Positions 1-9,424 of a DNA stretch of 64,000 nucleotides are shown here, piece after piece. The DNA is taken from positions 1 through 64,000 of the IMG/VR virus record IMGVR_UViG_3300005096_000071. One strand, 5' to 3'. The notes under the pieces are model-generated. The model ran no database searches and had not been told where the DNA came from. It saw only the letters and a program-made list of their open reading frames with translations. This stretch comes from a virus. Every line of letters begins with the position of its first letter. Positions within the stretch are counted from its first letter, which is position 1. The translations under genes and the position numbers were made by a program.

Positions 1-42
1 GAGGGCGACATTACTTGGGCGGCCTTCGGCCCGACAACGTGA
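1..42 (+). CDS. C-terminal end of an upstream gene (partial)
   Basis: The first 14 codons read EGDITWAAFGPTT and stop at TGA 40-42, 15 nt before the scaffold start. The frame has the GC-ending codon use of the neighbours. Upstream of a scaffold one expects a portal or protease gene, but nothing here identifies it. Confidence 0.35.
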   Translation, partial: EGDITWAAFGPTT

Positions 43-57
43 GCAAACGAGTAGAGC

Positions 58-909
<852 letters not shown>

Positions 910-999
910 ACTCCCGCAAGTCAATCAAAAAGAAACCGATGCTCGGCGGAGCCCGTCCTTTGACGACCAGCCCGCTCGCTAACCAATCAGGAGACAGAC

Positions 1000-2412
1000 A
1001 TGTCCACCCCGAGCATCGGCAGCTTCATTCCCAGCCTCGCGTTTCTAGACGCCCTCGTTCAGGACAGTACCCTGATGCGAGTGTTTCACGACGCCCTGTA
1101 CCCCAAGCTGCTCTACCGTATGGAAGCGTACGCCGAGCGATGGGACGCCGGTGTCGGCGATCGGAAGGTCTTCACACGCTCCAGCTTGCTCTCGGCAACC
1201 CCCGAGGCCTTGGAGCCCGATGCTGATCCGACTCCGGTCAACGAAGAGTACGAGCAGTGGCAGGTGCTTGCGCGCCAGCTCGCCAAGACGACCGACGTCA
1301 ATACGGCGGTCAGTCGCACCACGCTGGCGTCGCTGTTCCTGCGCAAGGCGAAGACCCTCGGGCTCAACGCGGGCCAGTCGCTCAACCGGCTGAGTCGCAA
1401 CCGGCTGTTTTGCGCGTACGTCGGCGGCCACACCGTCACGGACAACGCCGCGGCTCCCGGCACGAGCGTGATCGTTGCGTCGATCAACGGCTTCACCGAG
1501 GTCGTCGTGAATGGCCAGCTTTTGGGTGTGTCGACGGCGAACCCGTTGGCGATCACCGTTGGAGGCGACGCCGCCAGCGTCACGGCCGCGACCCCGTTGG
1601 ACGCCGCGGTGCCACTCGGACCCGGTACCCTGACGCTTGCGGCCGGTATCACCTTCGCGGCTGGCGAAACTGTGGTGGCGTCGACGGCCGCGACTGTCAT
1701 CCGCTCCGGCGGCGGGACATCGGTTGATGCCCTCGCGGCGACTGACATCCTCGCGCTTGCTGACGTTCGTCGAGCCGTCGCGATCCTGCGGGCCAACTCG
1801 GTACCGCCGCACCCCGACGGGTTCTTCCACGTCCACCTCGACCCCATCGCCGAGGATCAGTTGTTCTCGGACAACGAGGTCCAGCGTCTCAACGAGACGC
1901 GGTTCGACGGGGCGATGTACAAGGATGCCGCGGTCGGCAAGCTCATCCGGTCCATCTTCTACGGCAACGAGGAAAGCCCCGGGGCGATCAACGGCACGGC
2001 GTCCTCGAACGTCGGCGTCCTCGTCCAGTCGCGACCGACCAATGCCGCGTTGGCGTTCCTCGGTCCCGAGATCTGGGCCGAGGTGATCAACGACGTGGGC
2101 GTCCCAATCATTCGGACGATCGTCACCGGCGGCGGCGCGCTTTACGAGTGCTACGTGGACGAGTCGGAGTACATGACGGAGGCCGGCAATCAGGGCAAGA
2201 TCGGCGAGTTCGCCGTCATCAATGGCGGCATCCAAGTCTCGACCGAGCGGATCCGCTACATCATTCGCGCGCCGCAGGATCGGCTGCAGCAGCAGGTCTC
2301 GCAGACCTGGAGCTGGACGGGTGACTTCGGCGTACCAAGCGATCAGCTCGGAGGCCGCACCGGCGCCCGCTTCAAGCGCGCCGTGGTCATCGAGTCCGGG
2401 GTGAGCACCTAA
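1000..2412 (+). CDS. major capsid protein (HK97-fold type, by context)
   Basis: 470 aa, after the scaffold and behind a good Shine-Dalgarno (AGGAGA, 7 nt upstream). The N-terminal part (LARQLAKTTDVNTAVSRT, LRKAKTLGLNAGQ) and C-terminal part (DVGVPIIRTIVTGGG, YIIRAPQDRLQQQ) look like a capsid core. Residues about 155-245 are a beta-rich Val/Ala/Thr insertion (NGFTEVVVNGQLLGV, GPGTLTLAAGITF), resembling the surface insertion domain of larger phage capsids. The gene is followed by a strong GC hairpin. Function rests on position, size and a capsid-like alternation of domains; no catalytic motif is expected. Confidence 0.75.
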   Translation: MSTPSIGSFIPSLAFLDALVQDSTLMRVFHDALYPKLLYRMEAYAERWDAGVGDRKVFTRSSLLSATPEALEPDADPTPVNEEYEQWQVLARQLAKTTDVNTAVSRTTLASLFLRKAKTLGLNAGQSLNRLSRNRLFCAYVGGHTVTDNAAAPGTSVIVASINGFTEVVVNGQLLGVSTANPLAITVGGDAASVTAATPLDAAVPLGPGTLTLAAGITFAAGETVVASTAATVIRSGGGTSVDALAATDILALADVRRAVAILRANSVPPHPDGFFHVHLDPIAEDQLFSDNEVQRLNETRFDGAMYKDAAVGKLIRSIFYGNEESPGAINGTASSNVGVLVQSRPTNAALAFLGPEIWAEVINDVGVPIIRTIVTGGGALYECYVDESEYMTEAGNQGKIGEFAVINGGIQVSTERIRYIIRAPQDRLQQQVSQTWSWTGDFGVPSDQLGGRTGARFKRAVVIESGVST

Positions 2413-2428
2413 GCAACCTCGTGGAGCA

Positions 2429-2447
2429 GGGGGCCCGCTGGGCCCCC
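2429..2447 (+). terminator. GC hairpin after the capsid gene
   Basis: GGGGGCCC - GCT - GGGCCCCC, an 8-bp perfect stem 16 nt after the capsid stop. No T-run follows, so it may protect or partially terminate the mRNA rather than act as a strict intrinsic terminator. Confidence 0.5.
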
Positions 2448-2478
2448 GTAACCTCAATCATCACCCAGGACCAAGACC

Positions 2479-2868
2479 ATGAGCGACACGATCGAAACCA
2501 AGCTGGACAAGTGCAACCCCAATGATGTGCTCGCGTTCATGCGCAAGCTCAACGATCCCACCACGGGTGTGGGATTCGGCGGGATGCTGGCCGCGATGCG
2601 TCCACGCAACCGCACTCGCACCGTTGCATCGTCCACCACTCAGATCCACGACGTGGCCGCCGTGATCTACAGCGTGGAGTCCCCCGTGGGCACCCCGTTG
2701 GCGATCGTGTCCGGCGGCACCGCAGGGGCCGGCGAGTGCAGCGTGGACTACGACGCCGTGACGGGCGTCCCCACGCTGGAGTTCGCCGGCGCGGTGACAA
2801 CCTATACCGTGTCGAGCGGCGGACCTCTGCCGCAGACCCTTGCGGCCAATATGGCCGCCCTGGTCTAA
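2479..2868 (+). CDS. small structural protein next to the capsid (possible decoration protein)
   Basis: 129 aa behind an AGGA ribosome site. The first 50 residues look helical (DVLAFMRKLNDPTTGVGFG). The rest is Thr/Val/Gly-rich and probably beta (VASSTTQIHDVAAVIYSVES, TPLAIVSGGTAGAGE). Position after the capsid and beta-rich composition suggest a head decoration or stabilising protein; this is inference from context only. Confidence 0.5.
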   Translation: MSDTIETKLDKCNPNDVLAFMRKLNDPTTGVGFGGMLAAMRPRNRTRTVASSTTQIHDVAAVIYSVESPVGTPLAIVSGGTAGAGECSVDYDAVTGVPTLEFAGAVTTYTVSSGGPLPQTLAANMAALV

Positions 2869-2893
2869 GGGTAGCCCACACCTCGATCTGATG

Positions 2894-2929
2894 AAGCGGG
2901 CGCCCGTCCTCCGGGGCGGCCGCCCGCTT
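2894..2929 (+). terminator. stem-loop after the small head protein
   Basis: AAGCGGGCG (2894-2902) pairs with CGCCCGCTT (2921-2929), a 9-bp stem followed by TTCGT. It sits 25 nt after the stop at 2868. An intrinsic-terminator-like or processing hairpin with a short T-run. Confidence 0.45.
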
Positions 2930-2948
2930 TCGTAACAAGGACCCAACG

Positions 2949-3494
2949 ATGGCCAGCAAGAAGCCCAGTAAAGCAACGAAGCCCGCGGACAAGCCGGAAC
3001 CCTCGGGCGCGGACAAGCCAGGACCCTCGGCCGCCGAACTCACCGCGATGGCTGAGGACTCCGAGGAGTCGGCACGGGCTGACCGGGAGATGCGAGAGAA
3101 GGCAGACGCGGACGCCGCAGCGAAGGCTGACGCAGAGGCGAAGTCGGAGGCGGCAGCGAAAGTCGAGACGGCCCCAGTTCCACCTCCCGGCCACGACCCC
3201 GTCGCCGCGATCATGGCGGAGCTTCACAAGATCAAGGTCGATCTACAGCTAGCGAACGACAAGCTAGACGAGCTGATGTCGGCGCCACGATCCTCGGGCG
3301 GGTCGTCCGACGACTGCCTCGCAATGGACGAGGTCAAGGCGATCCTAAAACAGGATTCGACCACGTCGTTCCGTGTGATCGAAGACTTCAAGCACATGAG
3401 TACGCACTTCGGCAAAGGCCGAGTCGTGCAGGGACGACGCTACAAGCACTTCGTCGCGTTCGTTGGCTCCGGTCTGAAGGTGATCAAGGTCTGA
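2949..3494 (+). CDS. Lys/Ala-rich head or neck protein of unknown function
   Basis: 181 aa with an AAGGA ribosome site. Residues 1-85 are low-complexity Lys/Ala/Pro/Asp and Glu, probably disordered then coiled (MREKADADAAAKADAEAKSE). Residues 95-120 form a likely coiled coil (IMAELHKIKVDLQLANDKLDEL). The C-terminal 60 residues are more ordered (FRVIEDFKHMSTHFGKGRV). Lies in the head-to-neck part of the operon; no family recognised. Confidence 0.55.
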   Translation: MASKKPSKATKPADKPEPSGADKPGPSAAELTAMAEDSEESARADREMREKADADAAAKADAEAKSEAAAKVETAPVPPPGHDPVAAIMAELHKIKVDLQLANDKLDELMSAPRSSGGSSDDCLAMDEVKAILKQDSTTSFRVIEDFKHMSTHFGKGRVVQGRRYKHFVAFVGSGLKVIKV

Positions 3495-3501
3495 GGGTAG
3501 C

Positions 3502-3912
3502 GTGGCGCTGAACGACGCAGAGAAGGAGCGGGTTCGCTACCACATGGGGTACCTCAACGTCGGGGTACCTCGGACGATCTCGCTCGGCGTCCCCTCTGCG
3601 GGCCAGCCTCAGTTCATCCTCGAATCGGCGATGAACGACATACTCCCGGACGGGGAACCCGGGGTCCGTCGATGCATCCAAGAGCTGGACTGTATCGAGG
3701 ACCAGCTCAGCAAGTTCCGCAGCTCGCTCGAAGTCAAAAAGACCGGCGGCGGTGTGGAGCTTCGCGGACGCGAGGCCTTCGACATCCTCGGTGATCAGTA
3801 TGTCGATTGGGCCAGCCAGCTCGCCGACACCCTCGGCTCCCCTCTGAATCCGTTTGGCCAGCGGCTTGCTCGCTTTGGTGCTGGCCCAGGCACCGTGCTC
3901 GAACCTTGCTAG
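3502..3912 (+). CDS. probable head-completion / neck protein
   Basis: 136 aa, GTG start 7 nt after the previous stop. The N-terminus (RVRYHMGYLNVGVPRTISLG) followed by a helical segment with regularly spaced acidic and hydrophobic residues (RRCIQELDCIEDQLSKFRSSLEV) resembles small connector-type proteins encoded after capsids in many tailed phages. The resemblance is to the general pattern; the family is not certain. Confidence 0.45.
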   Translation: MALNDAEKERVRYHMGYLNVGVPRTISLGVPSAGQPQFILESAMNDILPDGEPGVRRCIQELDCIEDQLSKFRSSLEVKKTGGGVELRGREAFDILGDQYVDWASQLADTLGSPLNPFGQRLARFGAGPGTVLEPC

Positions 3913-3928
3913 GAAAGGACCCCAGACC

Positions 3929-4333
3929 ATGGCGATCAACACCATCCGGACCACTGTACGCAACTCGATGTGCGATGCGTTTGTCGACGACATCGACACC
4001 GGATCGACCGACACCGGCGGCGACCTCCAGATCCACACGGCGGCCTTTGCTGCCCTCCTGGCGGAGATGGAGTTCTCCGCCACAGCGTTCGGCGTGGCGG
4101 GTGCCTCCAACCCTGGCGAAGCAATTGCGGCGGCGGTGTCGGACGAGACCAGCGCGCCGGCGACTGGTACGGCGGCGGTTACCCGCATCCTCGGCCAGGA
4201 CAACGCGACACACTCGCAAGGTACAGCGGGCGGCACGGGCTCGGGTGAAGACGTGGAGATGAACACCACGAGCGTCACGACGGGCGACACCGTTTCGGTG
4301 ACCTCCGCCCTGATCACGATGCCCGCCGGTTAG
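3929..4333 (+). CDS. small beta-rich virion protein
   Basis: 134 aa with an AGGAAAGGA ribosome site. Starts MAINTIRTTVRNSMCDAFVDDIDTG; the pattern of an N-terminal 'VRNSMCDAFVD-D-G' helix followed by short beta segments and Thr/Gly/Ala-rich strands occurs in small phage structural proteins that follow capsid genes. No catalytic residues are evident. Ends 16 nt before the next start. Confidence 0.5.
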   Translation: MAINTIRTTVRNSMCDAFVDDIDTGSTDTGGDLQIHTAAFAALLAEMEFSATAFGVAGASNPGEAIAAAVSDETSAPATGTAAVTRILGQDNATHSQGTAGGTGSGEDVEMNTTSVTTGDTVSVTSALITMPAG

Positions 4334-4348
4334 TGGTACAACAGGGGC

Positions 4349-4732
4349 ATGATCGGCAAGCTCAGAATCCCGATGTGGATCCCGCTGAGTCAGGGGCTCT
4401 ACTTGCTCGGCCGGGACGCAAAGCAAAAGTGCCCGGGTGAGGTTGCCGATCACGTTGCCGACGAGTGCGCCAAAATGGCGGCGAAGTTCGGCGACACCAA
4501 GGTGTTGCTGATGATCCCCGCGGCCGACCTGTTCGCGTACGCGTGCGATGGGATGCGGGAGCGGGGAGACACAGACGCGGTCGAGGCCCTGGAGCAGCTG
4601 GTGAAGCTGGTCAAAGATGGCAAGAATCGGAAGGTGCTCGCTACGATGCAGTACGGGATCCGGTCCGAGAAAGAGCTAGACGAGACGCTGGCGAAGCTCC
4701 GCACCCAGGCCGTCATCATCGCGAACGAATGA
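4349..4732 (+). CDS. hypothetical alpha-helical protein in the head operon
   Basis: 127 aa, mostly helical (VADHVADECAKMAAKFGDTK, AVEALEQLVKLVKDGKNRK). A TACAAC box lies 6 nt before the ATG, as for several other late genes here, so it may be transcribed as a nearly leaderless message. Function unknown; position suggests a virion or assembly role. Confidence 0.5.
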   Translation: MIGKLRIPMWIPLSQGLYLLGRDAKQKCPGEVADHVADECAKMAAKFGDTKVLLMIPAADLFAYACDGMRERGDTDAVEALEQLVKLVKDGKNRKVLATMQYGIRSEKELDETLAKLRTQAVIIANE

Positions 4733-4743
4733 GAGCCTGAGCC

Positions 4744-7700
4744 GTGCCCGCGCTCGACATCATCACCGGCACATCGAACGGCGACTCCGACGGCAACGGC
4801 ACGGACGCCAACTCGTTTACGACCGAGTGCGAGACCGCCAGCGCATTGTTGGACGGCATCTCGTATCTCGTGTTGTACGACGGCGGTGCCAACATGGACG
4901 GCACGCCCAGTGACGGGGCCGAGTGCCAGCTTGAGTTCGACGGAGTCGAGCATGGGTTCTCCGCGACGAACGGGTTCGCGTTCAACCCACCCGACGGCGG
5001 GGTCGCCCGCCCGCTCTCTGGCGCCACCATAATCGAGGGGGACGGGTCCGAGACCGTCACGATCCAGTGCCGCCACACCGGCACCACGGGGGTCGAGTAC
5101 ATGTGGCAGGGCGGGTCGCTGATCTGCATCCCGCTCGATCAGCTCACTCGCAACCGCGACTATTGGTTCGGCGGCGGCGGGACGGTCGGCAACTCAAGCA
5201 CGCTCGGGGTCAACAGCACGACGGCCGTGCTCACGCCAGCGAGTTCGGCAGCGTGGGCGCAGATCGGAACAGCGGTACGCGTGACGGCGGTCGAGACGGG
5301 CCCGCACCTGATCGTCCTCACTGCAGAGGCGCAATACCAGAGCGACGCCAACGCCGACGAGATCAGACTCCGCCCTCGGCAGACCTCGGACGTTGGCGGG
5401 TCACCGACCACGGCGACGATGGGGGTAGGGTCGGGCGGCGGTACTCCAGAGATTCGGATCCAAGGGCGAGCCTCGGACGCCGAAACAGAGTCAAACTCGA
5501 ACCGATACTCGGAGACCGTTACCCTTACGGCGGGTGTTACGTACGACTTTTTCCTCGAAGCCGAGGGGGTCAACGGCGACGTTGAGTACCGACGCGCGCG
5601 CTACATCGTCGTCGACGGCTCAGCGTTCGGTGAAATGTCCACATTCGAGGACACCACCGGCGTGCAAGAAGCCGCGCCGACCACGACCGTCGTGGGGCCG
5701 CTGACGATCGCCGACCCTGGCACCGCGTACGACTACGTGGTGATCGCCTCGACCTCGTTTCAGAACAACGGCAGCTGGCATCAGATGCGGATCGACCTGG
5801 ACGGCACCGACAATGTCACGAACGGAGGCCGCGGATCGGCGGGGTCGAACAACGGCACCGCGACCACGGACGACTACCACTGGCTGTCCATGGCGTGGCC
5901 GGTGAACATCCCAGCGACCTCGACGCCCGACTACGAGATCAACCTAAGCGTGACGATAACGCTGGCCACCGACTGTCCGATCGGGTTCGAGCCAGGCGGC
6001 GAGGCGGCCGATTCGATCCGACAAACGATCACCGCGTGGCGCATGGAGGTGATCCGGCTGAACGCCGAGGTCGACGCGTCGTTGTTGCTGCCGACGATGG
6101 CCGCATCGGCGACCGTCACTGGTTCGGCGAACAACATCACGATGGACGCGGCGCTCCCCCTGCCGGTGATGGACACGGCCGCGGTTGCAGGGACGCAAGC
6201 AACGATCGACACGACGCTGCCGATCCCCACAGCGACGATCGACGCCCGGATCTTAGTTGAGGCGGCGATGGACGCCGATCTGCCGCTGCCGCTCTCCGCC
6301 ATCTTGGCAACGGTGGCGACCTCGGCGGCGATGGACGCCGATCTGCCGCTGCCGCTGATGGACGCCGCGGCGGTGACGTCGAGCGTACTCACGGCCGCGA
6401 TGGACGCGGACCTGCCCCTCCCCGTGATGGACGCGGCAGCAATCGACGCAACGGCGACGGCGATGGACGCGGCGCTTCCGATGCCGGTGATGGACGCGGT
6501 GACATCCCGGGGTCTCAGCGGGGCGATGGACGCGGATCTTCCGCTCCCTACGGCCGACATCGCGGCCGGGATCGTTGGCGAGGTCACGATGGACGCCGCG
6601 CTTCCCCTTCCCGTGATGGACGCCACAACGGTCCGGGCGTTATCCGGGGCGATGGACGCGGACCTCCTCGTCCCGGTGATGGCAGCAGGGGCGATCATCG
6701 TGGGGGCGCCGACCAATGCGGTCCTGGACGCGAACCTCCCGCTGCCCACGATGGACGCTGTGACGACGTCGGGCCTCGCGGCAGCGATGGACGCGGACCT
6801 CCCGATCCCGACCGCGATGATCGCGGCCACGGCGGCCCACCTCGCAGCGATGGACGCGGACCTCCTCGTTCCCACGATGGACACAGCCACAGTGGTCGCC
6901 ACGGCGGTAGCGATGGACGCGGACCTTCCGGTGCCAACGATGGCGGCGGCGACGGTCCGGGCTGCGTCTGGAGCCCTGGACGCTACCCTGCTGGTCCCCA
7001 CTATGGTGGCGGTCGCGAACGTCACGCTCCCCCCCGAGGCAGCGATGGACGCAGATCTTCCGATGCCGGTGATGGACGCGGTCGCCGCGGTGCTGATCGA
7101 TGCAGCGATGGACGCGGACCTCCCCCTACCCACGATGGACGCGATCGTTGCCGCGATGACCTCGGCGGCCCTGGATGCCTCCCTTCCGCTCCCGCTGGCG
7201 GCGATCGCCACGGCGGCCCTGCCCAACATCACGATGGACGCGGCGCTCCCCCTGCCGGTGATGGATGCCGTAGCGGATGCGCCACCCCTCCCCGGAGGAG
7301 GAGGCGTAGGCGGGTCGCTCGTGTGGACCCCCGAGCTGCGGGTCCCCGAGGCGGTGGTGTCCGAGGTCTGGGCCCCCGAGGTGTGGGCCACGCGGGCCGG
7401 AGGCGACATCCTGGCGGCCTTGGGTGACACGTTCGGGGGCGCAAGCCTGGATCCGTCCTGGACTGTCGAGGACATCAACGCGGCGCTTGACGGGGCCTCT
7501 GGCGTGTCTGGAGGGGAGTACAACCTCCGGATGTCAGCCGGTGGTGCGGCGGGCTCGTGGTGGTCTGACGACAACGCCGGGATCCTGATCTACAAGGAAA
7601 TCGTTGGCCCGTTCATGATGCGGTGCCGCGTGCGGGTTCGGAACGACGCCGACTCGGGCGCGCCACCCACCGGGGCGCTCGGGAAGTACTGCGGCCTCGC

Positions 7701-8166
7701 TGCGCACGACCCAGATCGCACAGCTCTGAACTACGTGCACCTTGTGGCCGGCTCCGACGTCGCGGCCTCTGTCGAGTGGCAGACGACCGACGCCATCGCG
7801 GGCGGATCGACTGACACGACGGCACGGGACCCACTCACGGCCCCACCGAACGGGACAGTGGAGATCGATCTCCAACTCGTGCGCCGCGCGAGCGACCAAC
7901 AGATCTTTGATCTGTCCTACCGGGATGCGACCGGCGGCCACACGCTCGCGAACGACGTGGTCCCTTTCACCGCACTGCAGACGATCGACCGGACCGACAA
8001 CACGACGCCAGGACGGGCAGCCAGCGGGGCAGCGGCCGACGTGGCCGTTTCGCTCCCGGCACGCCTCCGCGTCGGGATGGTAGGGTACTCAGTGCAAGCA
8101 GCGGACGACGTGCAAGGGTTTTTCGAGGAGATCATCGTCTCCCGCGATCACCCTTCGATCACCTAG
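4744..8166 (+). CDS. 1140-aa repeat-built fibre-like virion protein
   Basis: GTG start. Three regions are visible. Residues 1-440 are Ser/Thr/Gly/Asp-rich and beta-like, and include MGVGSGGGTPEIRIQGRAS. Residues about 443-845 consist of about 19 tandem units of roughly 21 residues, each starting like MDADLPLPVMDA followed by 8-10 Ala/Val/Thr/Ile residues. After a Gly/Pro linker, residues about 880-1140 look like a concanavalin/jelly-roll lectin domain (SWTVEDINAALDGASG, GPFMMRCRVRVRNDAD, LYARLRVG-type strands). The plan of repetitive shaft plus lectin-like tip suggests a fibre or receptor-binding appendage, here encoded beside head genes. Function inferred from architecture only. Confidence 0.65.
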   Translation: MPALDIITGTSNGDSDGNGTDANSFTTECETASALLDGISYLVLYDGGANMDGTPSDGAECQLEFDGVEHGFSATNGFAFNPPDGGVARPLSGATIIEGDGSETVTIQCRHTGTTGVEYMWQGGSLICIPLDQLTRNRDYWFGGGGTVGNSSTLGVNSTTAVLTPASSAAWAQIGTAVRVTAVETGPHLIVLTAEAQYQSDANADEIRLRPRQTSDVGGSPTTATMGVGSGGGTPEIRIQGRASDAETESNSNRYSETVTLTAGVTYDFFLEAEGVNGDVEYRRARYIVVDGSAFGEMSTFEDTTGVQEAAPTTTVVGPLTIADPGTAYDYVVIASTSFQNNGSWHQMRIDLDGTDNVTNGGRGSAGSNNGTATTDDYHWLSMAWPVNIPATSTPDYEINLSVTITLATDCPIGFEPGGEAADSIRQTITAWRMEVIRLNAEVDASLLLPTMAASATVTGSANNITMDAALPLPVMDTAAVAGTQATIDTTLPIPTATIDARILVEAAMDADLPLPLSAILATVATSAAMDADLPLPLMDAAAVTSSVLTAAMDADLPLPVMDAAAIDATATAMDAALPMPVMDAVTSRGLSGAMDADLPLPTADIAAGIVGEVTMDAALPLPVMDATTVRALSGAMDADLLVPVMAAGAIIVGAPTNAVLDANLPLPTMDAVTTSGLAAAMDADLPIPTAMIAATAAHLAAMDADLLVPTMDTATVVATAVAMDADLPVPTMAAATVRAASGALDATLLVPTMVAVANVTLPPEAAMDADLPMPVMDAVAAVLIDAAMDADLPLPTMDAIVAAMTSAALDASLPLPLAAIATAALPNITMDAALPLPVMDAVADAPPLPGGGGVGGSLVWTPELRVPEAVVSEVWAPEVWATRAGGDILAALGDTFGGASLDPSWTVEDINAALDGASGVSGGEYNLRMSAGGAAGSWWSDDNAGILIYKEIVGPFMMRCRVRVRNDADSGAPPTGALGKYCGLAAHDPDRTALNYVHLVAGSDVAASVEWQTTDAIAGGSTDTTARDPLTAPPNGTVEIDLQLVRRASDQQIFDLSYRDATGGHTLANDVVPFTALQTIDRTDNTTPGRAASGAAADVAVSLPARLRVGMVGYSVQAADDVQGFFEEIIVSRDHPSIT
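6073..7275 (+). repeat. about 19 tandem units of about 63 nt coding the MDADLPLP repeat
   Basis: Degenerate tandem repeat inside the fibre-like gene. Units are near 63 nt with a strongly conserved core (ATGGACGCGGACCT then CCGCTGCC-type codons) and variable Ala/Val/Thr tails. Units with LDANLPLP, LDATLLVP and MDTATVVA variants show divergence by point mutation. The opposite strand is also open for more than 500 codons, a by-product of the repeat. Confidence 0.9.
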
Positions 8167-8179
8167 GGATACCCAGCCA

Positions 8180-8659
8180 ATGCCATTCGAAACCGACAAC
8201 ATGCTCCACGACAAGCGGTGGCGACAACTCCGCGACAACGGTGGTGGCGGCGTGTCTGCCGACGCGGACTTCACCGATCCCGCCAACCTCGCTGCGTTCA
8301 TTGCCCTCGTGCCACAGAGCACGCCGAGCCGAACACCCGACGGCGACGAGGTCAAGCAGATCGTGTTCTACGTCGTCGGGTACAACGCGGCTGGGGCCGT
8401 CCTCGCGCGTGGGTCGGCGGCATTCGACCTCCTGGTGTACGAGTTCATCCGGACACACGACATAAGGGAGAATGACCTCGCTGGTGTCAGCATCCCGTCG
8501 GCGGTGATCGACTCGGCCCCGATCTCGACGAACGTCACGCTGTCCCGGAAGATCGCGATCAACGCCAAGGGGATCAACCGATTTCAGATCGGGATCCAGA
8601 ACCTCGCGAACATGCCGGCGACACTCGACCGGTTCCGGATCTTCTGGCGTCCCGAGTAA
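8180..8659 (+). CDS. virion-associated protein after the fibre gene
   Basis: 159 aa. Starts 13 nt after the fibre-like gene and ends (TAA 8657-8659) immediately at the tRNA on the other strand. Sequence alternates short strands (VKQIVFYVVGYNAAGAVLARG, SRKIAINAKGINRFQIGIQN), consistent with a beta-sandwich accessory or adaptor for the preceding fibre. No family recognised. Confidence 0.5.
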   Translation: MPFETDNMLHDKRWRQLRDNGGGGVSADADFTDPANLAAFIALVPQSTPSRTPDGDEVKQIVFYVVGYNAAGAVLARGSAAFDLLVYEFIRTHDIRENDLAGVSIPSAVIDSAPISTNVTLSRKIAINAKGINRFQIGIQNLANMPATLDRFRIFWRPE

Positions 8660-8731
8660 GATGGGAGAGGGACTCGAACCCTCGACCTACGGCTTAACAG
8701 GCCGCAGCTCTACCGACTGAGCTACCCCATC
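8660..8731 (-). tRNA. tRNA-Asn(GTT)
   Basis: Clean cloverleaf on the - strand. Acceptor GATGGGG pairs with TCCCATC (one G-U), D-stem GCTC/GAGC, anticodon stem GCGGC/GCCGT with loop CTGTTAA, T-arm GAGGG TTCGAGT CCCTC. No CCA is encoded, and the base after the acceptor is T. It begins exactly where the + strand gene stop ends. Confidence 0.9.
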
Positions 8732-8738
8732 AATAAGT

Positions 8739-8767
8739 TAGGCCGCGGGGGATCGAACCCCACGATG
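8739..8767 (-). other. 3' half of a tRNA (T-arm and acceptor strand only)
   Basis: Read on the - strand, TGGGG TTCGATC CCCCG followed by CGGCCTA looks like a T-arm plus 3' acceptor strand. No matching D-arm, anticodon arm or 5' acceptor strand (TAGGCCG) is seen upstream. Could be a tRNA remnant or a phage attachment core, since integrases often use tRNA 3' halves; no integrase is visible in this window. Confidence 0.4.
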
Positions 8768-8777
8768 GGCCCAGAGA

Positions 8778-9044
8778 TCAGCGCGAGCGCTTGGAGGCCG
8801 CTCGCATCGCGGGCGTTTTCTTCGCGCTCGTTCGTTTCTTTGCCGGCTTAGCTTTAGCCTTCGCGATCTTCGCGATCTTGGCGAGCGCCTCGGCCGCCTT
8901 CTTTGCCTCCGCGGCTTGACGGCCGGCCTCCAGCTGGGCGGCCTTCATCCGGGTAGGATCGTCCTTGATCTCCTCGCTGTTGGCGAGAGTTCGGGCGTCG
9001 TTCTCGGCCCGCCACTTTTTGTCTTGCGCGCTTAGTGTACTCAT
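8778..9044 (-). CDS. small Lys/Ala-rich basic protein
   Basis: 88 aa. N-terminus (MSTLSAQDKKWRAENDARTL) resembles short phage proteins with an 'RW-AE-DARTLA' start. The C-terminal half is a Lys/Ala/Arg tail (AKAKPAKKRTSAKK) like histone H1 tails, suggesting nucleic-acid binding. Overlaps the upstream gene start by 4 nt (ATGA), so the two are translationally coupled. Confidence 0.6.
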   Translation of the reverse strand: MSTLSAQDKKWRAENDARTLANSEEIKDDPTRMKAAQLEAGRQAAEAKKAAEALAKIAKIAKAKAKPAKKRTSAKKTPAMRAASKRSR

Positions 9045-9424
9045 TGCTCCGGTTCCTTCGCGTCGCCATCCTCGGCGGCGCTCTCGTCGTCATAGTTCTC
9101 CGCGACCCAGTCTTCAAGGATCTGCGACGCAACGGTGCGATGCGTGATCTTGCGTTTCGAGTCTTCCTGGCGGTCGGCGGCCTCGGCGATCAGCGACTCC
9201 TCGACGAATCCCGTCGTCCGAACGCTGATCACCTTCGACTTGACGAGCCTCGGATCTTTCCGCCGGCGTTCCTTCGAAGCCTGGGCGATGCCCAGCCGTC
9301 GGCGTTGCCGGCCGACCGTCCAATGGGAAACGGTGTGGCCTTTCTCGGCGAGCGACCGCTGGATCTCGGCGTCGGTCTCTTGGCCAAGAGGTAGTGATTC
9401 CCAGTCGATTTCATGTGCACGCAT
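9041..9424 (-). CDS. hypothetical protein, possible helix-turn-helix, acidic tail
   Basis: 127 aa starting MRAHEIDWESLPLGQETDAEI. The segment AEIQRSLAEKGHTVSHWTVGRQRRRLGI fits a helix-turn-helix: two short helices with a turn and a basic recognition end. The C-terminal 20 residues are acidic (ENYDDESAAEDGD). I prefer the ATG at 9424, which follows a promoter-like region, over a start 24 nt upstream. Possible transcriptional regulator; not assigned to a family. Confidence 0.55.
   Translation of the reverse strand: MRAHEIDWESLPLGQETDAEIQRSLAEKGHTVSHWTVGRQRRRLGIAQASKERRRKDPRLVKSKVISVRTTGFVEESLIAEAADRQEDSKRKITHRTVASQILEDWVAENYDDESAAEDGDAKEPEQ

Noticed and set aside
1045-2457. 470-codon open frame on the - strand opposite the capsid gene
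   Set aside because: Arg/Gly/Asp-rich with no domain and out of place; a GC-rich antisense shadow of the capsid frame, which has a ribosome site and operon context.
5931-7574. 547-codon - strand frame opposite the fibre repeat
   Set aside because: It repeats with the same period as the MDADLPLP units, so it is an antisense by-product of the repeat. No start signal.
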